A DNA stretch of 64,000 bases, taken from NCBI GenBank assembly GCA_045106735.1, contig JBGCEZ010000058.1, positions 62,001 through 126,000 of the forward strand, given 5' to 3'. Origin of the DNA: JBGCEZ01 sp045106735 (GTDB lineage Bacteria > Planctomycetota > Phycisphaerae > Phycisphaerales > SM1A02). Below are positions 54,285-61,988 of the stretch, piece by piece (the first letter of the stretch is position 1; each line of letters opens with the position of its first letter). A program made the translations under genes and the position numbers. Below the pieces are notes generated by a model. That model saw only the letters and a program-made list of their open reading frames with translations, had not been told where the DNA came from and did not search any database.

Positions 54285-54881
54285 GTGAGCCTTGTCGACC
54301 GATTCAACGAACTGCCACGGGCCATTCGCTGGGCCATCGCCGCCGCCGTTTTCTTCGTCGGGTTCCAACTTTGGGACACCACGATCCGTCCCATGGGAGC
54401 CGAATGGACGAACCAAGGCGACCGGATCGAACGGATGGCCCGTCAAGTGCGCGATGGCGAAGCGCTGGAAAACCGGATTGCCCGCCAGCAAGTCGTACTG
54501 GCCAACCTGGGACCGGTCGGCAATCCGCTGACCGAGACCGCCGGCCGCCTGGCCCTGAATGACATCGTCAGCCAACGGGTGAAGAGTTATCCCTCGGTCA
54601 CGGGCGATCAGTTCACGCTCAACGGTTCGACCGAAGTCGTCAAGCAAGCAGTCGCACGGCAGGTCCTCAAGAACACGGACAATCCGAACCGCAAGCTCGG
54701 CCGCATCACCGGTGACCTGAAGTTCAACGCGTTCCCCGAGGAAGCGGCGGCCATCGTCGCCGAACTCGAATCGCTGCCCGAAGTTCGCTCCGTCACTGCC
54801 GTCCGCCTCCGGGCCGAAGACCGCGGAATGATTTCCGCCACCATCACGATCGACGCCTGGGTGTTGGTGGAACGCAATTGA
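54285..54881 (+). CDS. gspM: Type II secretion protein, GspM-like
   Basis: A 198-residue bitopic membrane protein. A short cytoplasmic start (MSLVDRFNELPRAIR) leads to one helix (WAIAAAVFFVGFQLWDTTI), a coiled coil (QGDRIERMARQVRDGEAL) and a ferredoxin-like periplasmic domain (LGRITGDLKFNAFPEEAAA, then VRSVTAVRLRAEDRG). This is the layout of GspM/PilO, which pairs with GspL. The GTG start at 54285 lies 3 bp after the gspL stop. The identification rests on layout and position, since GspM sequences are poorly conserved. Confidence 0.78.
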   Translation: MSLVDRFNELPRAIRWAIAAAVFFVGFQLWDTTIRPMGAEWTNQGDRIERMARQVRDGEALENRIARQQVVLANLGPVGNPLTETAGRLALNDIVSQRVKSYPSVTGDQFTLNGSTEVVKQAVARQVLKNTDNPNRKLGRITGDLKFNAFPEEAAAIVAELESLPEVRSVTAVRLRAEDRGMISATITIDAWVLVERN

Positions 54882-55023
54882 TGGCTTTCCGATGACCATT
54901 CGGACGACCACCCGATGGATGGCCTCCCAACTGGCCCATCGCATCTGACCCCGCCCGCCCTGACGCTGCATCGCTCCGATCGCTCGTCCCCGCCTCGACT
55001 CGATTCGCCCCGGAGATCACTCC

Positions 55024-55755
55024 ATGCCCGCCATACCCCTCACCGCCACCAGCCTGGTCACCATCGGCGCCTGCGTCCTCGCGGTCGGCGCGGTGGTCTC
55101 GGCGCTGCCGCCGGTGATCGATGCGGCTCTGTCGGAGCGGCCGGAAGCCCCTGACTTTGATCGTCGGTTCGAGCAGTTGGCCGAGAAGCACCAGGTCCAG
55201 TCGAAGGTGGACCGCGACCGGTTCGAGGGTCGCAGCCTCTTCTTCGACGCCAAAGCCCCCAAGGGCTGGGTCGATCCTCGTCCCAAGCCCAAGCCGCGAA
55301 CGGCACCCCCGCCGACCCGCGTCGCGACCGACCCGGTCGACGTCAAGCCAGCCGAGCCCGCCCCCCCCCCGGTCATCGCCTACACCGGACCGCCGATCAT
55401 CGGCGTGGACGGCGGCTTCGTGTACTTCGAGAAGCGCGGAGTGACCGATGGCGTCCGCGTCGGCCTCGGAGAGACGGATGACTCGCTCGGCGTGACCATC
55501 AAGTCCTTCGCCGACGCGCCGGCCCGCGTGAAGATCGAATATCGCGGCAAGGAATTTGATCTCCCGTTGTTCGCTGCGGCCGATGAAGAACTGCTGTTCG
55601 CCGGCGCCAAGGACCTCGACGGCGTGACCGGCTCTCCCGAGACGCCGTTCTCTTCCTCGGCCCGCGGGAATTCCCGTGGCCGAGACGCCCGCGAAGCGGC
55701 GGCCCGTGGCCGCAACCGTGCCCGCACCAACGGAAACAACGGCCGCGATCGCTGA
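55024..55755 (+). CDS. GspC-like inner-membrane connector
   Basis: A 243-residue protein with one N-terminal helix (TSLVTIGACVLAVGAVVSAL), a helix (FEQLAEKHQVQSKVDRDRF), a Pro/Lys-rich linker (PKPKPRTAPPPTR) and a small beta domain starting PPIIGVDGGFVYFEKRG. That is the arrangement of GspC (or PilP): helix, linker and homology region that contacts the secretin. It stands directly before gspD, which supports the role. The tail is Arg/Asn/Gly-rich. No PDZ domain is present. The 143 bp upstream hold no gene. The family call is from context and layout. Confidence 0.65.
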   Translation: MPAIPLTATSLVTIGACVLAVGAVVSALPPVIDAALSERPEAPDFDRRFEQLAEKHQVQSKVDRDRFEGRSLFFDAKAPKGWVDPRPKPKPRTAPPPTRVATDPVDVKPAEPAPPPVIAYTGPPIIGVDGGFVYFEKRGVTDGVRVGLGETDDSLGVTIKSFADAPARVKIEYRGKEFDLPLFAAADEELLFAGAKDLDGVTGSPETPFSSSARGNSRGRDAREAAARGRNRARTNGNNGRDR

Positions 55756-55824
55756 GTCTGACCGCGTTCCGCCCTCCGAATCCGACCTACCCACGTCCCC
55801 GACCGACCCCCCAAGGAGTCTCGA

Positions 55825-58473
55825 GTGAGATCCCACGACGCCCTCACCGCCCGGCCGCTGCGCCGATTCGTCGCCGCAGGTGCTTTCTGCGCGGCCCTCA
55901 TCGCGTTTCCCGCCGTGGCTCGCCAGGCGGACGAACGCCCGCAGCCAACCCGGCCCGGGATCGTCAATCCAGATGTCGATGGCTCGGACGTGATCGTTCC
56001 CGCCGGCGTCTTCGAAGGCAACGGCGAAGAAGCCAGCCGCGATCCGCTTGGCCGCCGCAAGTCCGGCGATGAGCTGGTCCCGCTTGGCTTCAAGGACGTC
56101 GAGCTGGCCAGCATCTTCAAGTATGTGGCCGAGGAAACGGGCAAGGTCGTCATCCCGATCAACCTCACCACGCTGCAAACCAAGAAGGTCACGTTGATCA
56201 GCGACGCCTTGGTCCCGCGATCGCGGGCCCTCGACCTGATCTTCGAGACGTTCCGCCTCAACGGCGTCGGCGTGATCGAGAGCCGCGACCAGATCATCGT
56301 TGGCGACCTGAATCAGCTCGCCGGCGTCGCGATTCCGCCGATCATTCGGGCCGACCAGGACATCATGCAGATGACCCAGAAGGGCAACCTGGTGTCGGCA
56401 TTCTTCCAACTGAAGAACGCCAAGGCATCGTCCACGCTGGAGATCATCACGCAGGAACGCGAGCTTCCGCCGTACGCCACCGCGACGGCCGATGACAACT
56501 CGAACCAGATCCTGGTGTTCGGCGATGTCGCCCTCTGCCAGCAGCTCAAGCGGCTGATCGACCAACTCGACAACGTGTACAAGCGTCCGTCGACGCGAAC
56601 GTTCGTCCTGCGGTACGCCGACGCCATCGAAGTGCAGACGCTGATCGAAGATCTGTACAGCGACTCGGGCACGTCCCGCGCCGCGGCCGGCAGCCGGAAC
56701 GTTCAGCGTGGCCGCACGAACCAGGCCTCCAACACGACCGATCCGCTCGGCCCGGAAATCGAACTCCGCACCGCGGTCAACACGGCCCAGAACGCCGTGA
56801 CCGTCGTCGGTGACCCGGAAATCGTCGACCGAATCGCCGAGCTCATCACCACCAAGTGGGACCTGGAGCGGCCGAAGGAGACCTTCCGAATCTTCGACAT
56901 GAAGTTCTCGGATGCGGTCAAGCTGGCCGAGGCCCTCAACGAAGTCCTGGGTCAGTCGACCGGGGGCGGCGGCGCTGGCGTTCGCCGCGCGGGCGGCCAG
57001 CAAGGCGGCACCGGCGTGACCGAGGCCCTGTCCGGCGTGTACGAGATTCAGCCGCTGCCAGAAACCAACCAGATCCTGGTGTTGGCCAAGACGGTCGAGT
57101 CCCTTGAGTTCATTGGCGAACTCATCGACAACCTCGACCAGGAATCCGAGATCGGCCTGCCGTTCGTCGTCGAACTCAAGCACGCCAGTGCGGTCGAACT
57201 CGCCGAACAGCTCAACGCCTTGCTGGCGGAAGCCGGCCAGGGTGCCGACATCGCCGCCCCGGAAGTTGGCCTCAGCGGCCGCAACCTGGAAGGCACCGAT
57301 GGCGGTGCGGGCGATGCGGGAAGCGCCGGTCGCCTCAGCTTCCCCTGGCAGCGAAGTGGCCGGGCCGGCGACGAATCCGCCCCGGAATCGCAGCTCATCG
57401 GCCGCGTCCGCATCGTGCCGATCACCCGGCAGAACGCGTTGGCCATTCTGTGCCCGCGTCCGCAGACCGAGTCGGTCAAGAAGCTCATCGGCTACTTCGA
57501 CCGTCCTGGCCGCCAGGTCATGCTCTCGGTGATCATCGCCGAGATCGAACTGACCGACGACTTCTCGCTCGGCCTGCGTCTGTCTTCGAGCGACGGCATC
57601 ACGTCCGCGTCGAACCCTGACAACCTGTTCTCCGCCGGCGTGAACTCATCGGCCAACCGCGAAGGTTCGGGCGGCAGCCTGTTCGACTCGACGGTGCTGG
57701 ACGCGAACCTCAACCTCAACGTGGTGCTCCAGGCCCTGCAGCAGGACACGAACATTCGCGTGATCCAGCAGCCGGTCGTGTTCACCGCCGACAACCAGGA
57801 AGCGTTCTTCTTCGACGGCCAGGAAATCCCGTTCATCACCCAGACGACGGTGAACACCAACGGCAACCCGTCCGACTCGTTTGAGTACCGCGACGTCGGC
57901 GTCATCCTGAACGCCCGTCCCCGCATCACCGCCAACCGCGAGGTTGACCTGGACCTGCGGCTGGAACTTTCGGCCGTCGTGCCGGGCCAGACGCTCTTCG
58001 GCGGGGCGATCATCGACAAGCGGGAGACGACCACCAACGTCGTCGTCCGCAATGGCCAGACGATCGTGCTCTCGGGCATCCTCCGTGAGTCGGAGTCGCG
58101 CATCACCCGCAAGGTGCCGCTGTTCGGCGACATCCCCCTGCTGGGTGAACTCTTCAAGACCCGCTCGAACCAGACGGTGACCAGCGAACTCGTTGCCTTC
58201 ATCACGCCGATGGTGGTCGACGATCCGGAAGAGAACGACACCAACTTCCAGGAAGACTGGCGTCGCCGGCTGGAGACCCTCAACCTGCCGATCGATCAGC
58301 AGGTCGAGATCTACGAGGACACGCCCGAGGATTTCCGCCAGCGGTTCCTCCCGTCGCGTTCGTCGAACGAATCGATCGGTCCGCGCCCCGGCCTGACCGA
58401 GCCCATCGGCGGCGGCAGCGGCGCTGAGGTGTACGACCCGGCCCAACAGGGTCGCAGCGGCAACGGCGGGTGA
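55825..58473 (+). CDS. gspD: Type II secretion outer-membrane secretin GspD
   Basis: An 882-residue secretin. The GTG start at 55825 follows AAGGAG at 55813-55818. A signal peptide (FVAAGAFCAALIAFPAVARQ) is followed by N0 (VELASIFKYVAEETGKVVI) and N1-N3 ring domains (RTFVLRYADAIEVQTLIEDL, ILVLAKTVESLEFIGELID). The secretin core is complete: SVIIAEIELTDDFSLGLRL, VIQQPVVFTADNQEAFFFDG, GVILNARPRITANREVDL, then VVVRNGQTIVLSGILRES and VPLFGDIPLLGELFKTRS. It forms the outer-membrane gate. No GspS pilotin was recognised. Its TGA overlaps the next gene (GTGA). Confidence 0.97.
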   Translation: MRSHDALTARPLRRFVAAGAFCAALIAFPAVARQADERPQPTRPGIVNPDVDGSDVIVPAGVFEGNGEEASRDPLGRRKSGDELVPLGFKDVELASIFKYVAEETGKVVIPINLTTLQTKKVTLISDALVPRSRALDLIFETFRLNGVGVIESRDQIIVGDLNQLAGVAIPPIIRADQDIMQMTQKGNLVSAFFQLKNAKASSTLEIITQERELPPYATATADDNSNQILVFGDVALCQQLKRLIDQLDNVYKRPSTRTFVLRYADAIEVQTLIEDLYSDSGTSRAAAGSRNVQRGRTNQASNTTDPLGPEIELRTAVNTAQNAVTVVGDPEIVDRIAELITTKWDLERPKETFRIFDMKFSDAVKLAEALNEVLGQSTGGGGAGVRRAGGQQGGTGVTEALSGVYEIQPLPETNQILVLAKTVESLEFIGELIDNLDQESEIGLPFVVELKHASAVELAEQLNALLAEAGQGADIAAPEVGLSGRNLEGTDGGAGDAGSAGRLSFPWQRSGRAGDESAPESQLIGRVRIVPITRQNALAILCPRPQTESVKKLIGYFDRPGRQVMLSVIIAEIELTDDFSLGLRLSSSDGITSASNPDNLFSAGVNSSANREGSGGSLFDSTVLDANLNLNVVLQALQQDTNIRVIQQPVVFTADNQEAFFFDGQEIPFITQTTVNTNGNPSDSFEYRDVGVILNARPRITANREVDLDLRLELSAVVPGQTLFGGAIIDKRETTTNVVVRNGQTIVLSGILRESESRITRKVPLFGDIPLLGELFKTRSNQTVTSELVAFITPMVVDDPEENDTNFQEDWRRRLETLNLPIDQQVEIYEDTPEDFRQRFLPSRSSNESIGPRPGLTEPIGGGSGAEVYDPAQQGRSGNGG

Positions 58474-59945
58474 TCTCGATGTTTCCGACGCGAAGCGTGC
58501 GATCGTCCCGGTGCACGGGATCGACGCGGCCCACGGCGTCCACCGGGTTGCCGAGGTCGACGAGTCCGACGGGTCCGACGCGAATCAACGGCTCGATCGC
58601 CGTCGCCCGTGCGGCGGTGATCGGGACCCTCGCTTCGGTCGTGGTCTTGGGCGTGGGCGTGGGCGGCGGACTCGCCGGCTGCGTCACCAGCGAAGTCGAG
58701 CGCGGCGATCCCGTCGTCCGGCTCGACCGCAACGGCAACCGCGGAGCCGGTGGCTCGATCGCCGGAGCGCGGCCCGCTTCGCGCACCGGTATTCGCAATC
58801 CCGACGGCTCCATCAAGCCGCTCTCGGGCTTCGACGGCCCGGTCGGCACGTCGGTTCCGGTGTTCACCGCCAACGTGCGGGCGGAAGTGCAGCCGCGCGG
58901 TGCGGTCGCGTACGACGAGCAGACCCTGCCCGTCGTGTCGCCCGACGGCACGCGCCTGGCCGTCCAGACGGGCCTGGCCCCGGACTGGCGAGCCGTCCTC
59001 GCCGACCCGAACGCCCCGCTACCCCTGGGCGGCATCTCGATCCACGACCTGAGCGGCGACCCCACCCGCGTCCCGCGCGAGCTGCGGCGCGTCGTTGAAC
59101 CGGTTCTGCTTGGCCGATCGGTCACGCCCGCTGGGTTCCTGGTGGAACGCCCGCGGGCCGGCGGTTCGCGCTGGATCGGGCTCGCCGACTGGGAGACCGG
59201 GGCGATCGAATGGTTGGTCACCGAACCGGCCGGGTCAACGAATGCCTTTGCCACCGCCGGTCCCGGCGGATGGCTCGCCTGGAGCCGGCGACCGGTCGGC
59301 GGCGACGGATTCGAACTCGTCGTGCGCGCCCCGGACGGCACCGAACGCACGCTGCCGCGCGGCGGCGGCGACTGGGTCATGCCACGGTTCGCCCTGGACG
59401 GCTCGGCGGGACTCTTCGCCTTCGTGCTGCGGGGCGACCGACTCGATGCGGTCTACATGGATGCTTCGGCCGGCGACCGCATGGCCAGCACCATTCGCCG
59501 GACCGCCTTGGCCACCAACAGCGCGACCCTGGCCACCGCCTACCAGTGCCTGGCCCCCGACGTCAGCGTCGTCGGACTGCCCCCGCGGGCTGAGCCCGTG
59601 CTGCACCTGGTCCATCCGGCCTACATGCAGGCGGCGATCTGGCGGCCCGGCGAGCCGCAGCCGATCCTGCTCGACTCGACGAGCATGGCATCGATCGGCG
59701 ACGTTTCCAGCGCCGACCACCTGCTCGTGACCCGCCGCGACCACCTGTTCCGCCGGGCGACCAATGAAGCCCGCGATCAGATCCGCGTCCTCGCCGGCCT
59801 GCAGATTCCGCGGCCGACGGCGGATCCCGAGCGTCCGTACGTCCTGCTGCAACCCGCCGGACAACTGATCGGCGTGACCCTGCTGAAGTTCGAGCCGATC
59901 ACCGACGCCGACCGCGTGCTGGGGGCGACGGCGAGCGAGGGCTGA
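58470..59945 (+). CDS. Lipoprotein with a probable beta-propeller, last gene of the secretion operon
   Basis: A 491-residue protein from the GTG at 58470, or 488 from the ATG at 58479. A Ser/Thr/Arg-rich leader of about 45 residues precedes the hydrophobic segment ASVVVLGVGVGGGLAGC, a lipobox with Cys at about 71. The mature part has repeated beta-hairpin patterns (LPVVSPDGTRLAVQ, RWIGLADWETGAIEWL, GFELVVRAPDGTERTL) suggesting a propeller. GTGA overlap with gspD implies a link to secretin assembly or to secreted cargo. No known family was recognised. The leader before the signal helix is longer than usual. Confidence 0.72.
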   Translation: MISMFPTRSVRSSRCTGSTRPTASTGLPRSTSPTGPTRINGSIAVARAAVIGTLASVVVLGVGVGGGLAGCVTSEVERGDPVVRLDRNGNRGAGGSIAGARPASRTGIRNPDGSIKPLSGFDGPVGTSVPVFTANVRAEVQPRGAVAYDEQTLPVVSPDGTRLAVQTGLAPDWRAVLADPNAPLPLGGISIHDLSGDPTRVPRELRRVVEPVLLGRSVTPAGFLVERPRAGGSRWIGLADWETGAIEWLVTEPAGSTNAFATAGPGGWLAWSRRPVGGDGFELVVRAPDGTERTLPRGGGDWVMPRFALDGSAGLFAFVLRGDRLDAVYMDASAGDRMASTIRRTALATNSATLATAYQCLAPDVSVVGLPPRAEPVLHLVHPAYMQAAIWRPGEPQPILLDSTSMASIGDVSSADHLLVTRRDHLFRRATNEARDQIRVLAGLQIPRPTADPERPYVLLQPAGQLIGVTLLKFEPITDADRVLGATASEG

Positions 59946-60123
59946 GACGTGACCGCGCGATGAGCGTTGACCGTGGGGTGAGACGTGACCGTGCGATGAG
60001 CGTTGACCGTGGGGTGAGACGTGACCGCGCGGTGAGCGTTGACCGTGGGGTGAGACGTGACCGTGCGATGAGCGTTGACCGTGGGGTGAGACGCGACCGT
60101 GCGATGAGGCTCGAGCGTGGGGA
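59944..60123 (+). repeat. 36-bp tandem repeat, five units, each built from two related 18-mers
   Basis: Units begin at 59944, 59980, 60016, 60052 and 60088; the first four are nearly identical (C/T and A/G changes only), the fifth has drifted. The first half is gagacgtgaccgcgcgat. The second half is gagcgttgaccgtggggt, which matches the first at 12 of 18 places, so the unit is itself an old duplication. No frame is interrupted, giving a 12-residue peptide repeat on either strand (plus strand MSVDRGVRRDRA). The repeat starts inside the stop of the lipoprotein gene. Whether it is translated is unknown. Confidence 0.92.
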
Positions 60124-60165
60124 GCGTTCGACGCGCACGCGCTCGCCGCATCAAGAAGGTGCTGC

Positions 60166-60549
60166 ATGCTTCGATCGATCGACTGGCGACCGGTTGCCCA
60201 CATGGCCGGCTGGATGAACGTCGTCGGCGGACTCCTGGTCTACGTTCTCGGTCACGGCTTGACGCTGGGTACGATCAGCGGCGTCCACCTCCGCTTGGGT
60301 TCGCTCGAGGCAAGGGGCGTCATCGCCGTGGCGTCGCCAGCTGACGGGAACGCAACCGCGCTCGTCCAAGTCCTGCTCGGCGACTTTGAAACGGTTTCGG
60401 CTCGGCTCTTTTCGGCCATCGCCGCGCTGCTGGTCTTTCAGGGTTTGGTGGCCCTCTCCGCAACGTGGCCTCGTGGCGTGAAGGGTGCACCGCAGGATGC
60501 CGGTGAGCCGGCGCCCGTGACGCGGGCCGACCAATCGGTCACCAAGTGA
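60166..60549 (+). CDS. Small two-helix membrane protein of unknown function
   Basis: A 127-residue protein. Helices are at about 13-35 (AGWMNVVGGLLVYVLGHGLTLG) and 80-100 (SARLFSAIAALLVFQGLVAL), with a short loop containing RLGSLEARGVIAVASPADG. The C-terminal tail is polar. The ATG at 60166 follows AAGGTGC in a poor match to a ribosome site. No family was recognised. It follows the tandem repeat by about 40 bp on the same strand. Confidence 0.55.
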   Translation: MLRSIDWRPVAHMAGWMNVVGGLLVYVLGHGLTLGTISGVHLRLGSLEARGVIAVASPADGNATALVQVLLGDFETVSARLFSAIAALLVFQGLVALSATWPRGVKGAPQDAGEPAPVTRADQSVTK

Positions 60550-60721
60550 CCTCCACCATCTGATCTGAGATTCGATGTCCCGGTGGAAGCGGTCGGGGCC
60601 GGAGGCGCAGGAGCTCAGGCCAGCGTTCTCCGCAGCAACAGCCGCCGTTCAGCATGTGCGACAGCATCGCGATCGACGGTGCCGCCTTCCGAGCGACCGA
60701 ACGATCAGGTCCCATCGTCCA

Positions 60722-61942
60722 TCACCCCTCAACCGCGCCCCGCAGCGCCCGACGGTACACCGCATGGTTCGCCCAGGTCATCGCCCCGATGAGCACGGGT
60801 CCCATGCCGGGGACCCACTGCAGCGCGATGGCCAGGACCACGAGCAGCCGCATCCCGAACCGGATGACCATCGCTCGCCCGCGGGGGACGTGCCGGCGGT
60901 ACGGGGCGACCGCGCCCAATCGGCCGATCAGGATCGCCGGAATCAGGCCGACGACGGGGACCATCGCGCAGCCGATGACGAGCAGCATCACGACCGGGAA
61001 CCGGCGCCGCACACACGCGTCGTAGTCGGCCAGGCCGCCGCCGTCGAGCATGGGTTCGCGGCCGCAGGGCCGGCACGCGTCCGTCGGATCGTGTCCGGGC
61101 AGGCGCTCCGCGCAGCGCGGACACCGCCGGTGGGCCAGCAGCCGCATCGGTTGGTCGTCCCCCGCCGCCCGTTCGCTGGCCACGCCCAACCATCCCAGCC
61201 GCCGCGGCTCGGGGTTCACGGCCGCGCACGCCGGACACGCCAGCGCCGCGCCGTACATTCGCTCCCCGCAGCTTCCGCACGGGACCCGCCGGGCATCCTC
61301 TCGCGCGGCCAGTGTGCGCCGGACCACCCACAGCCCGGCCACGCCCAGACCGGCGAGCACGAGCATGAGGAGCGGCAGGAGCACGACCAGCACCATGCCG
61401 CCGAACGAGAAGATGTCCTCGCCCCAGGACAACAGTCGTTGCAGCCCGAGGTCATCGTCCTCGTCGATCGCAAAGAGCAAGCGCGTGAGTTCCGCCTTGG
61501 CCCGGGCCAAGACGAAGACCGCGATCGCCGCACCACCGGCGAGCAGCACGCCGAGCATGCCAATATCGGCGGTGGCGACTTCCGGCACCACCGACTCGAC
61601 GAACGGGGCGTCGGCCGCGTCCATCCAGCCGAGCAACGTGGCCACCATCATCGCCGGCTTGATCCACGGCGTGATCTCGTCCAATGCCGCCCGCGCGTCC
61701 GCCTGCTTGGTGGCCGCGACTTCCAGGCCAGCCAGCACCCCCAGGAGGATCAGCGACAGATCGCCGGTGAACCAGGCCGGCGGATTCGCCCCGACGCCGA
61801 GCACCGCGAGCACGCCGGCGTCGGCCGTGATCCCGTACTCGGGGCCGAAGCGCAGCAGCAGCGCGGCGGCGAAGGCCGGCACGAACGCCCGGGAGGCGAA
61901 CAGTGGCGTGGCGGCCAGCATGGCCGCGAGCTGGGTCAGCAC
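60722..61942 (-). CDS. DUF4126-like membrane protein with zinc-ribbon cysteines
   Basis: A 406-residue protein from a GTG at 61942. The N-terminal half resembles DUF4126: ASRAFVPAFAAALLLRFG, then GDLSLILLGVLAGLEVAATKQ and ITPWIKPAMMVATLLGWM, plus further helices (GMLGVLLAGGAAIAVFVLA). The middle has three cysteine clusters, CGSCGERMYGAALACPAC, then CPRCAERLPGHDPTDACRPC, suited to zinc ribbons. Two or three helices follow (VVMLLVIGCAMVPVVGLIPA). An N-terminal DUF4126 joined to zinc ribbons is an uncommon build. It lies 46 bp downstream of the AbgT-type carrier and may be co-transcribed with it. Confidence 0.75.
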   Translation of the reverse strand: MLTQLAAMLAATPLFASRAFVPAFAAALLLRFGPEYGITADAGVLAVLGVGANPPAWFTGDLSLILLGVLAGLEVAATKQADARAALDEITPWIKPAMMVATLLGWMDAADAPFVESVVPEVATADIGMLGVLLAGGAAIAVFVLARAKAELTRLLFAIDEDDDLGLQRLLSWGEDIFSFGGMVLVVLLPLLMLVLAGLGVAGLWVVRRTLAAREDARRVPCGSCGERMYGAALACPACAAVNPEPRRLGWLGVASERAAGDDQPMRLLAHRRCPRCAERLPGHDPTDACRPCGREPMLDGGGLADYDACVRRRFPVVMLLVIGCAMVPVVGLIPAILIGRLGAVAPYRRHVPRGRAMVIRFGMRLLVVLAIALQWVPGMGPVLIGAMTWANHAVYRRALRGAVEG

Positions 61943-61988
61943 GTCGGCCGGCCTTGCGTCAATCCGGTCCGGTCAGCACCCCGCCGCA

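Noticed and set aside
59944..60123. CRISPR array
   Set aside because: Units are directly adjacent without unique spacers, and no cas gene is present; it is a tandem repeat.
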